Notes: generated by a model not told the origin, from the letters alone. DNA of 6,395 bases from Planctomycetales bacterium (GCA_027435495.1 DAHZZC010000610.1:1-6395); one strand, 5' to 3'; positions 1-6,242 are shown, counted from the stretch's first letter. Made by a program: numbers and translations.

Positions 1-352
1 CATGGCGATCCCGGGAACCTACACCTCGAAGAACCTCAGCGGGTCGATCGCCTACCCGGTCAACGGCAACATCTGGCTCGCCGCCAACGCCGCGAGCTGC
101 CTGAAGTGGGACGCCTATAACCACTTCGTCCCGCCCAACAAGCAGGGATGCGCCGCTAGCAACAACCTCTACTCGACCTCCTACGGCGAGTTCATGGACG
201 CCATCCCCCCAAGCTCCAACCATCCCGGCGGCATCAATATTTGCTTCGCCGACGGCCACGTTCAGTGGATCAAGGAGAGCATTCAATACCAGGTCTGGTG
301 GAATCTCGGCACCCGGAACGGTGGCGAGGCGATCAGCTCGGACTCCTATTAG
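1..352 (+). CDS. DUF1559 (H-X9-DG) pseudopilin-like protein, C-terminal part
   Basis: This is the last 116 codons of a gene that enters from the left; base 1 is the third base of a codon, so the Met at base 2 is probably internal. The sequence shows the signature of the prepilin-type processing-associated H-X9-DG family: His, nine residues, then Asp-Gly (NHPGGINICFADGHVQW, bases 218-268). It is followed by the family-typical ending LGTRNGGE...SSDSY just before the TAG stop. Upstream, a CLKW...NHFVPPN...C segment also fits the family. Full-length members are usually about 300-350 residues, with an N-terminal prepilin-like methylation motif and hydrophobic helix; those lie outside the window. 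The family is hugely expanded in Planctomycetota and is presumed to be envelope-located and related to type II secretion pseudopilins, but its role is not established. It is the first visible gene of a same-strand series of envelope genes. Confidence 0.93.
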   Translation, partial: MAIPGTYTSKNLSGSIAYPVNGNIWLAANAASCLKWDAYNHFVPPNKQGCAASNNLYSTSYGEFMDAIPPSSNHPGGINICFADGHVQWIKESIQYQVWWNLGTRNGGEAISSDSY

Positions 353-395
353 TCCGGGACCGTCGCGTGGATACCAGGCTGGCGGGGTCAATGTT

Positions 396-426
396 CGACC
401 GGCCGGGGGGCACGCCCGGCCGGTCG
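396..426 (+). terminator. GC-rich hairpin after the DUF1559 gene
   Basis: Bases 396-407 (CGACCGGCCGGG) are perfectly complementary to 415-426 (CCCGGCCGGTCG), leaving a 7-base loop. The 12-bp stem is nearly all G+C and starts 43 bases after the DUF1559 stop codon, in the 113-base gap before the first lipoprotein. The position fits a transcription terminator or a stem protecting the 3' end of an abundant pilin-like mRNA. There is no T-tract after it, so a classical Rho-independent terminator is not shown. Confidence 0.45.
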
Positions 427-465
427 GCCGACATTTCCGTGCCGGGCTGGAGCGTGGGCAAACCA

Positions 466-732
466 ATGCGCCGAGACCGATCGCCGACGATCGCGGGCCT
501 GGTCCTCGTCGCGATGGCCCTGACCGTGGCCGGTTGCGGCGAGGATCCCGCCCTTGAACAGGGAACGTTTCCGTTCAAGGGAACCGATACCTCCGCGCTC
601 GCCCCGCTTCGCGAAGAGATGACCCGAAAGATGCAGGCCCAGGTCGGGCCATCGAAGGACCAGCCGGCCGGCACCACCGCGCCGGAGACTCCGCCGCCGC
701 CAGGATCGGTTTCCTCGGCGAAGGGCCGATGA
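466..732 (+). CDS. Small lipoprotein A (88 aa), tandem paralogue of the next gene
   Basis: I do not recognise a named family. The ATG at 466 gives a clean lipoprotein signal peptide: MRRDR basic start, hydrophobic stretch (residues 8-22), then the lipobox V-A-G-C with Cys24. Longer starts in the same frame would bury this signal behind 70 or more unrelated residues, so 466 is preferred; a weak GGAG lies 13 bases upstream. The predicted mature protein is 65 residues, lipid-anchored at Cys24. Residues 37-56 read FKGTDTSALAPLREEMTRKM, matching the next gene almost position for position. The tail is Pro/Thr/Ala-rich (TTAPETPPPPGS) and probably disordered. It lies between a DUF1559 gene and membrane TPR genes, which suggests an envelope role. 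Inner versus outer membrane destination cannot be judged. Confidence 0.78.
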   Translation: MRRDRSPTIAGLVLVAMALTVAGCGEDPALEQGTFPFKGTDTSALAPLREEMTRKMQAQVGPSKDQPAGTTAPETPPPPGSVSSAKGR

Positions 733-815
733 GCCGCCTCGGTCGTTCGCGGGTCGACTGGAGCCGGACGACACGGCGATCTTTCTGTTATTGAGGTACG
801 ATGGAGTCCGCGACA

Positions 816-1052
816 ATGAGTCGAATTCGTCCGAAGATCGTAGGGATGGTGCTGGCCGGGTTTCTGGCTGGCTGCGGCGGCGACGTCGTCGACGAGGGAC
901 CGGGAGGCTTCAAGCCGACCGATGTCAAGCCCCTGGAACCCTTGGTCAAGGAGATGCAGGATATGATGAAGAAGGGAGATTACGCCAAGAAGGCGGTTCC
1001 GCCGCCGGAAAAGAAGGAGGCGGAGAAGGAGAAGGAGAAGAAGTCGAAGTGA
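816..1052 (+). CDS. Small lipoprotein B (78 aa), tandem paralogue of the previous gene
   Basis: This is a short lipoprotein of unnamed family. The ATG at 816 has GGAG at 803-806 with 9-base spacing and gives MSRIRPK plus a hydrophobic core ending in the lipobox L-A-G-C (Cys20). An in-frame ATG at 801 (5 residues longer, with a GAGG 4 bases upstream) is the alternative. Mature residues 32-51 read FKPTDVKPLEPLVKEMQDMM, aligning with lipoprotein A after a single one-residue gap counted from the lipid cysteine. Unlike A, the C-terminus is a charged Lys/Glu run (PPPEKKEAEKEKEKKSK) encoded by a purine-only stretch of GAA/GAG/AAG codons, which may be disordered or peptidoglycan/membrane-interacting. 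It is 83 bases downstream of A and 88 bases upstream of the TPR gene. The role is unknown; shared ancestry with A is well supported by the sequence. Confidence 0.8.
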   Translation: MSRIRPKIVGMVLAGFLAGCGGDVVDEGPGGFKPTDVKPLEPLVKEMQDMMKKGDYAKKAVPPPEKKEAEKEKEKKSK

Positions 1053-1073
1053 CCGGCCCGGCGGGACGGCGGC

Positions 1074-1094
1074 CCCCGGGGAATTGACCCGGGG
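1074..1094 (+). terminator. GC hairpin after lipoprotein B
   Basis: CCCCGGG (1074-1080) pairs perfectly with CCCGGGG (1088-1094) across a 7-base loop (GAATTGA), 22 bases after the stop of lipoprotein B and before the TPR gene. No T-run follows. It could be a weak terminator, an attenuator separating the lipoprotein genes from the TPR pair, or simply GC-rich spacer. Confidence 0.3.
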
Positions 1095-1126
1095 CTCGCC
1101 GGATCGAGAGGGGGTGGACGAGCGGG

Positions 1127-1133
1127 AAAGGGG
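1127..1133 (+). promoter_or_regulatory. Ribosome binding site that sets the TPR gene start
   Basis: AAAGGGG lies 7 bases before the ATG at 1141. This favours 1141 over the in-frame TTG at 1084, which has no comparable site and sits inside the preceding hairpin region. Confidence 0.5.
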
Positions 1134-1140
1134 CATCGGG

Positions 1141-2421
1141 ATGTCGAAGGGCGCGGTCGGAGATACCAAGGAGTCGAACAGCCCGCGCGGGTCGATTTGG
1201 CGATCATCGCGGATCGTTGGCGGAGGGGTGATCGCGGGCTTGATCCTTCTGGCGGTCCTTGTTGGGGCGATGAGGGGCTGGCGTCTAGGTTCCGACCCTG
1301 ACCGACTGTTCCTCCAGGCCGATGCCGCGTATAAGGCTGGCCGGTTGGCGGAGGCAGACACGCTCTTGCGCCAACTGGAGCCGCTTCGGCCGCCCAACAC
1401 GGTGGATCGCCTGCTTCGGGCCGAGGTCGCTCACGCCGTCGGCGACGAGGACCGCGCCCTCGTCGAGCTGGCCGCCATTCCCGACACCGACGCCGGGGCG
1501 CCGCTCGCCCGTCACCGGGCTGGGCAGATCGAGATCGGCCGGGGTCGCCCGCGTTCGGCCGAGGCCCTGTTCCTCGATGCGATCCGGCTGCTTCCGGACG
1601 GCATCAAACCGCGTCGCGAGTTGGTTTACATCTACAACATCCAGCGCCGGCAGGCGGAACTCGACGCGACGCTCAACGAGTTGCTCCGCCTGGAAGCCCT
1701 GGATTTCCCGTATATCCTCCACTGGACAAAGACGCGGAACACGGTTTGGAACCCGAGGGGCGATCTCCCCGCGCTGGAGAGGTATGTGGCGGCGGATCCG
1801 GACGATCGATGGTCGCGGCTCTCGCTGGCCGAGGCGATGCGGCGGCTCGACCGGCTTGGTGAAGCCCGTCGCATCCTGGCGCCGCTCCCCGATTCCGACC
1901 CCGACGCGAGGGCGGCCCGCGTCTTGCTCGCGATGGACCAGGGCGCGCTCGACGCGGCCGGCAAGCTGCTCGATGAGGGGCCGGCCGATCATCCGGGTCT
2001 GGCCCGGCTCCGCGGCCAGCTCGCGCTCCGGCGGCACGATGGTGAGGCGGCCGTGCGGGCTTTCCGGTTCGCGGCCGACGCCGACTCGACCGACCGCCTG
2101 GCGATCCACGGACTGGGAACCGCTCTCTCAATGCTCGGCCGGACGGACGAGGCCAGGCTGTATCTCGAATCGGCCCGGCGGCATGACAAACTCTGGGCGC
2201 TGGTCTCGAGAGCGGCGACGACCGAGGGCGAGAAGGACCCGGCCATGCCGAGAGAGCTCGGTCTGGCCTGCGCGGCGATCGGCCGCGAGATGGAGGCCCG
2301 TGCCTGGCTGAGGCTGGCCGTCAGGCGCGACCCCGGCGACTCCGAGGCGCAAGAGGCTCTTTATCGGCTGGAACATCGAACGGCCGATGATCGTGTGGTC
2401 GCCGGGCGGCGGTCGCCGTGA
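1141..2421 (+). CDS. Membrane-anchored TPR-repeat protein (426 aa)
   Basis: The protein has a short basic N-terminus, one hydrophobic segment at about residues 25-44 (GGGVIAGLILLAVLVGA), and then about 350 residues of helical TPR-type repeats. Recognisable repeat cores are KAGRLAEADTLL (65-76), VGDEDRALVEL (100-110), GRPRSAEALFLDAI (135-148), DRLGEARRIL (237-246), DGEAAVRAF (300-308), LGRTDEARLYL (332-342) and GREMEARAWL (381-390). TPR arrays are protein-protein scaffolds. Here the array probably sits outside the cytoplasmic membrane on a single N-terminal anchor, although orientation is inferred only from the positive N-terminus. No enzymatic motif is visible. The gene ends in a GTGA overlap with the next gene, so the two are almost certainly co-translated. 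Its repeats align colinearly with the TPR part of that next protein, which marks the two as tandem paralogues. The start is supported by AAAGGGG 7 bases upstream. Confidence 0.92.
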   Translation: MSKGAVGDTKESNSPRGSIWRSSRIVGGGVIAGLILLAVLVGAMRGWRLGSDPDRLFLQADAAYKAGRLAEADTLLRQLEPLRPPNTVDRLLRAEVAHAVGDEDRALVELAAIPDTDAGAPLARHRAGQIEIGRGRPRSAEALFLDAIRLLPDGIKPRRELVYIYNIQRRQAELDATLNELLRLEALDFPYILHWTKTRNTVWNPRGDLPALERYVAADPDDRWSRLSLAEAMRRLDRLGEARRILAPLPDSDPDARAARVLLAMDQGALDAAGKLLDEGPADHPGLARLRGQLALRRHDGEAAVRAFRFAADADSTDRLAIHGLGTALSMLGRTDEARLYLESARRHDKLWALVSRAATTEGEKDPAMPRELGLACAAIGREMEARAWLRLAVRRDPGDSEAQEALYRLEHRTADDRVVAGRRSP

Positions 2422-5348
2422 TCGGGCGTCGGCGGTGGGTTGCGGGGATCTCGGCCGTCCTGGTGATGGCGATGCTCGGATGGGCCGGCTGGACGGTCGT
2501 CGGCGGATGGAGGGTCCGCGCGGGGCTTGCTTTCGGGCGCGATCGGATGAAGGCGGGCGACCTCGCCGCCGCGCGAGACCGGCTCGCGGGCGTGGCGGCC
2601 TGGTGGCCTCGGAACGACGAGGTCGCGTTCCTGCTGGGCGAGTGCGAGGCCCGGCTCGGTCATTCGGTCGAGGCGCTCTCGGCCTGGAGATCCATCCGGG
2701 AATGGTCGCCCATGGCGGGGCCTGCGCGGCTGGCCGAGGGGCGGCTCCTCGTCCGCAATCTCGGCCGGCTTGGCGATGCCGAGCGTTCCTTCCGCGCGGC
2801 GATCGAGTCGGGTGGCACGGTCGCGATGCCCGCGCGTTGGGCGCTCGCGGAGTTGTTGTTGTGGGAAGGGCGCGTCGACGAGATGCGCGGACTCCTCCGT
2901 CAGATCGTCCGGCTTGGCTCGCCCGTGGACCGTGCGGCCGCGCTTCGCGAGCACTGGCGGCTCGATTCGGTGGTCGTCGCCGAGGAGGAGTTGAAGCCGA
3001 TCCTCGACCGCTCCGATCGGAACGCGCAGGGCGATCCATACGGATGGCTCGCGCACGCTGAGCTGGAGACGCGATACGGCCGGTACGATGACGCCCGTCG
3101 ATGGCTCGATCGGTGCGACGCCGCCCGGATGGTCGACCCGCGGCTCGACGCCATTGTCTCGCGCGCCTTGCTCCGATGGGCGATGGCGTCGGGGTCGGTC
3201 GAGGTGGCTCGTCGAGAGCTAGCGAGGCTTCCGGCGTATCGCTTCGATCCCTCGGAAATCTGGGCGATCCGCGCCTGGGACGCCGCGCGTTCGGGCGATC
3301 GCCCGGCCGAAAGATCGGCGCTCGAGCGGTTGGTTGCGATCGAGCCGGGCGACACTCGCGCCCTCGATCGACTCGCCGAGCTGGCGCGTCTCGATGGCAA
3401 GGCCGATCGCGCCGCCGAGATTCGGAAGCGGCAGGAACAGGCCCTGCGCGACCGGGAGGCGTATCGTCGGCTCCTGGTCGCCGATCGCAACCCAATCCCG
3501 ATCGACGACCTCCGCGAGCGCGCCCGGCTCGCCGAGCAGCTTGGACGCCGGTTCGAGGCCGAGGGCTGGCTGATGCTCCTGATTTCGCTCTGGCCCACCG
3601 ATCCGAAGGCCCGCGCAGAGCTCGATCGCCTGAAGGCCCAGCCCGATCCCTCGATCGACGGCGCGATGATCGACCATCCACTTCCGGCGCCCTCCTCGCC
3701 CGAGACTCGCCTCACTCATCGGGCCGCGGTCGCCTTTCGCGATGATGCCGCGCAGGTCGGGCTTCGATTTACCTATCAGAATGGAAGGACGCCAGAGCAC
3801 CAGATCCCCGAGACGATCGGCGGGGGCGTCGCCGTGCTCGACTACGACGGCGACGGCTGGTTCGATCTATACGCCGTCCAGGGCGGTCGGTTCCCGCCCC
3901 TCGCTGACAACTCGACTCGATCGGGCGACCGGCTCTTTCGCAACCGAGGCGACGGCACCTTCGAGGACGCCACCGACCGCGCAGGCCTCTCGAAAACGCC
4001 CGGCGGCTTTGGGTTCGGCGTCACGGCGGGCGACATCGACAACGACGGCCATCCCGACCTCTTCGTCACCCGGTGGCAGCATTATGCCCTCTATCGGAAT
4101 CGCGGCGATGGCACGTTCGAGGACATCACCGACCGCGCCGGCTTCGGCGGAGTCGAGACCTGGCCAGACTCCACGGGACTTTTTGACCTCGATGGCGACG
4201 GCGATCTCGACATGTACGTCTGCCATTACCTGAACTGGGACGCCGACCATCCCCGAGTCTGCCGCGACCCGGCGCTCCAGAATCGCGTGGTTTCTTGCCC
4301 GCCACTGGCCTTTTCCGCATGTTCTGATCATCTCTTCAGAAATGATTCCGGACGGTTCGTGGATGTCACGGAGGCGGCCGGGATCATCGATCGGGACGGC
4401 CGCGGTCTCGGAGTCGTCGCGGCGGATATCGACGACGACGGACGCGTGGATCTGTTCGTCGCCAATGACATGACGGCGAACTACCTCTGGCACAACCTGG
4501 GCGGGATGCGGTTTGAGGAGGTTGGGCATTCCTCGGGAGTGGCGAGCAATTCCGAGGGCGGCTATCAGGCGGGGATGGGCGTGGCCTGTGGCGACCTCGA
4601 CGGCGACGGCCGGCCCGACCTGGTCGTGACCAATTTTTTTGGTGAGTCGACCACGTTCTACCGGAACCTGGGTGGTGGGATGTTCGCCGATGCGACGTCG
4701 GCCGTCGGACTGAAGGCGCCGAGCCGGTTTTTGCTCGGCTTCGGCGTGGGGATGCTCGACGTCGACAACGACGGTCATCTCGACCTGGCGACGGCCAACG
4801 GCCACATTCACGACCTGCGTCCCGGAACGCCCTACGCGATGCCCGCACAGCTTCTGCTTGGTGGTCCGGACGGCCGGTTGGTGGATGCGACGCGATCGGC
4901 CGGCGATCCGTGGACGGTCCCCCGAATCGGCCGCGGACTGGCGGTTGCCGACCTCGACAACGACGGTCGGATGGATGTACTGATCGTTGCGCAGGAGAGT
5001 CCTCTGGCGTATTTCCACAACCAGACGCCCGGGGCCGGCCATTTTCTGACCTTCCAACTGGAGGGGACGACCTCGAATCGAGAGGCGATTGGTGCCCGGG
5101 TCACGGTGACGGCGGGGGGGCGTCGGCGGGTTGCCTGGCGGACGGGGGGCGGGAGTTATGCGTCGTCGAGCGACCCCCGACTGCACTTCGGGCTGGGGAG
5201 TGCGTCATCGGCCGAATCGGTGGAGATCCGCTGGCCTTCAGGGCAGGTTCAGAGGTTCGGCGAGCTGGCCGCGGATCGGTTTTATCGGGTGCGCGAAGGC
5301 GATCCGAGGCCGAGAGTCGTCAATCGCCCGGCCTCACGATCCGAATGA
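2418..5348 (+). CDS. TPR + CRTAC1-type VCBS/FG-GAP propeller + ASPIC/UnbV protein (976 aa)
   Basis: The GTG start overlaps the previous stop (GTGA) and has no clear ribosome binding site, which suggests translational coupling. Order of parts: basic MIGRRR; hydrophobic anchor, about residues 9-30; TPR array, about 35-410; a CRTAC1-family propeller, about 439-872; ASPIC/UnbV domain, about 876-957 (IGARV...WRTGGGSY...LHFGLG...VEIRWPSG). The propeller has seven DxDxDGxxD-type loops, starting at Asp475, 539, 590, 670, 726, 781 and 845. Most alternate with family strands such as LFRNRGDGTFEDATDRAGL, as expected for seven blades. Such loops usually bind Ca2+. Between loops 3 and 4 an insertion carries four cysteines (602, 615, 627, 635), suggesting disulfides in an extracytoplasmic location. 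Family members are secreted or surface proteins with adhesive or binding roles; the ligand is unknown. The UnbV name does not imply enediyne synthesis here. The domain content is secure, the function is not. Confidence 0.97.
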   Translation: MIGRRRWVAGISAVLVMAMLGWAGWTVVGGWRVRAGLAFGRDRMKAGDLAAARDRLAGVAAWWPRNDEVAFLLGECEARLGHSVEALSAWRSIREWSPMAGPARLAEGRLLVRNLGRLGDAERSFRAAIESGGTVAMPARWALAELLLWEGRVDEMRGLLRQIVRLGSPVDRAAALREHWRLDSVVVAEEELKPILDRSDRNAQGDPYGWLAHAELETRYGRYDDARRWLDRCDAARMVDPRLDAIVSRALLRWAMASGSVEVARRELARLPAYRFDPSEIWAIRAWDAARSGDRPAERSALERLVAIEPGDTRALDRLAELARLDGKADRAAEIRKRQEQALRDREAYRRLLVADRNPIPIDDLRERARLAEQLGRRFEAEGWLMLLISLWPTDPKARAELDRLKAQPDPSIDGAMIDHPLPAPSSPETRLTHRAAVAFRDDAAQVGLRFTYQNGRTPEHQIPETIGGGVAVLDYDGDGWFDLYAVQGGRFPPLADNSTRSGDRLFRNRGDGTFEDATDRAGLSKTPGGFGFGVTAGDIDNDGHPDLFVTRWQHYALYRNRGDGTFEDITDRAGFGGVETWPDSTGLFDLDGDGDLDMYVCHYLNWDADHPRVCRDPALQNRVVSCPPLAFSACSDHLFRNDSGRFVDVTEAAGIIDRDGRGLGVVAADIDDDGRVDLFVANDMTANYLWHNLGGMRFEEVGHSSGVASNSEGGYQAGMGVACGDLDGDGRPDLVVTNFFGESTTFYRNLGGGMFADATSAVGLKAPSRFLLGFGVGMLDVDNDGHLDLATANGHIHDLRPGTPYAMPAQLLLGGPDGRLVDATRSAGDPWTVPRIGRGLAVADLDNDGRMDVLIVAQESPLAYFHNQTPGAGHFLTFQLEGTTSNREAIGARVTVTAGGRRRVAWRTGGGSYASSSDPRLHFGLGSASSAESVEIRWPSGQVQRFGELAADRFYRVREGDPRPRVVNRPASRSE

Positions 5349-5398
5349 CCGCAAGCCGCCGAAAAGTTCGCATTTCCGGCCCGATGTTCGATTGGGTC

Positions 5399-5431
5399 AC
5401 CTGGCTTGAGGGCGGCCCTCATCGACCAGGT
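5399..5431 (+). terminator. Interrupted hairpin downstream of the propeller gene
   Basis: ACCTGG (5399-5404) pairs with CCAGGT (5426-5431). Inside it GAGGG (5408-5412) pairs with CCCTC (5416-5420), with T5407-A5421 extending the inner stem. It begins 51 bases after the stop codon at 5348 and is the only strong dyad between the operon end and the transposase remnant, so a terminator role is plausible. There is no T-tract. It could instead belong to the left end of the insertion element. Confidence 0.4.
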
Positions 5432-5436
5432 AAGGT

Positions 5437-5994
5437 ATAACGGCCAGGGTCATGCGGCACGGAGGCCGCCATGTCCCGCCGCAAGAAGGATCGGCTCCGC
5501 GAACTGATGGAGACGGAACGCCAGGAGCGAACCCGGGTCATTCGATCGCGGGTCGCCTCGGCCATCAAGGTCGAGGGGGCCCGCATCCTCCTGGCCGTCG
5601 CCTTGGGCGAAACCGATCCGTCCGCTGTCCGCGCCGTCATCCGCCGCTCGGGTGACGCCGTCGCCCACCTCGTCGCCCGCTTCAACGCCGAGGGGACCGC
5701 TGCCCTGGCGCCCCGGCACGGCGGCGGGCGGGTCGTGGCTGAACATGGTGGAGAGCCAGCGGTGCGGATCCTCAAGCGACGGGCACTGGACGGCCAGCAC
5801 CCCGAATCGACCGACCAGATCATCGCCTGGCTCGAAACCGTCGCGGCCCACTGGGACGCGGCCCCGACGCGTTCGCGTGGGGCGGCAAGCGAACGGAACG
5901 TCGGCGGCGGCAACGGGAGCGCCGGCACCGTCTCGGCGGCTCGGGAGCCTAGACCACCAGAACACCGCTCACGCGACACAAAGGGCCAAGTTAT
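5437..5994 (+). mobile_element. Remnant of an IS630-family insertion element
   Basis: The segment encloses the broken transposase gene. Possible imperfect terminal inverted repeats are ATAACGGCC at 5437-5445 and GGCCAAGTTAT at 5984-5994, whose reverse complement is ATAACTTGGCC; they match except for two extra T bases. IS630 elements insert at TA, and TA occurs at 5436-5437, but a clean target duplication is not evident. At about 560 bp the element is far shorter than an intact member, which needs well over 1 kb for its transposase. The presence of an IS630 remnant is strong; the exact ends are weak. Confidence 0.5.
5471..5952 (+). pseudogene. IS630-family transposase, internally deleted and frameshifted
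   Basis: The start is convincing (GGAGG at 5461-5465, ATG at 5471). The first 80-odd codons encode the N-terminal helix-turn-helix of IS630-like transposases (ARILLAVALGETDPSAVRA, then VARFNAEGTAALAPRHGGG). The expected middle, with the first two catalytic Asp residues, is missing. At about 5730 the sequence jumps, in another frame, to GSWLNMVESQ (5730-5759), the family motif carrying the catalytic Glu (codon 5751-5753). The next conserved stretch, RILKRRALDGQHPESTDQI and onward to DAAPT, is back in the first frame. The C-terminal FAWGGKRTERRRRQRERRH...GGSGA is in the third frame and ends at TAG 5950-5952. So there is one internal deletion plus at least two further small indels. The gene cannot make an active enzyme. 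A 242-residue open frame running to 6199 is an artefact of these shifts. Confidence 0.9.
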
Positions 5995-6134
5995 GGCCAT
6001 GCGCAAGCCAGGTGGCCCACCAGGACCTGAACCTAGAAAATCCGGACTAGAACCACATTGCATCCACATGGGAACCCAGCGGGTTATTTCAGCAAATCTT
6101 TTAGCGGCAGTAAGTTCCACGTTTTGCCCATGTC

Positions 6135-6158
6135 TGTCCCATGGGACAAGGGTGTCCC
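6135..6158. repeat. Three alternating TGTCCC/GGGACA half-sites
   Basis: TGTCCCATGGGACA (6135-6148) is a perfect 14-base palindrome. A third TGTCCC at 6153-6158 can instead pair with the GGGACA at 6143-6148 across a 4-base loop (AGGG). The middle half-site could thus pair with either neighbour. This may be an operator, a small switchable stem, or part of a dispersed intergenic repeat. Confidence 0.6.
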
Positions 6159-6170
6159 GCCCTGCTGTGG

Positions 6171-6203
6171 AATTGTTGTGGCCCAATAACAATTTATGAT
6201 AAT
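6171..6203 (+). promoter_or_regulatory. Possible promoter overlapped by an inverted repeat
   Basis: TATGAT at 6195-6200 resembles a sigma-70 -10 box, and TTGTTG at 6173-6178 is a weak -35 at 16-base spacing. A perfect 7-base inverted repeat, AATTGTT (6171-6177) and AACAATT (6188-6194), covers the -35 and spacer, as an operator might. The patch is the most AT-rich place in the window, so chance matches are likely. No target gene is visible before the window ends. Confidence 0.25.
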
Positions 6204-6242
6204 ATTCCAATTTCAGTTTCTCTCTATCGGTATTCTTGTCTG

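Noticed and set aside
1007..1043. Purine-only GAAGGA-type tandem stretch as a microsatellite or regulatory element
   Set aside because: It lies inside lipoprotein B and is explained by a Lys/Glu-rich tail using GAA, GAG and AAG codons.
2128..3681. Long minus-strand open frame (517 codons) opposite the TPR genes, and another at 3867-5186
   Set aside because: Both are low-complexity Arg/Pro/Gly/Ser- or repeat-mirroring translations caused by GC-rich codons on the coding strand, with no domain or plausible start signal.
5043..5288. ASPIC/UnbV domain as a sign of enediyne biosynthesis
   Set aside because: The name comes from one family member; no polyketide synthase or other biosynthetic gene is present, and the domain is common at the C-terminus of CRTAC1-type surface proteins.
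6020..6036. T-arm-like stem-loop on the minus strand (CTAGG, loop TTCAGGT, CCTGG), hinting at a tRNA
   Set aside because: The 7 bases after it have no complementary 5' acceptor strand at the right distance, and no anticodon or D arm can be folded, so a tRNA gene is not supported. A decayed tRNA-derived piece cannot be excluded.
5471..6199. A 242-codon open frame that could be annotated as an intact hypothetical protein
   Set aside because: Only parts of it match IS630 transposase; the conserved WLNMVE motif and C-terminus lie in the other two frames, and the last 80 codons match nothing. It is a chance extension through a pseudogene.
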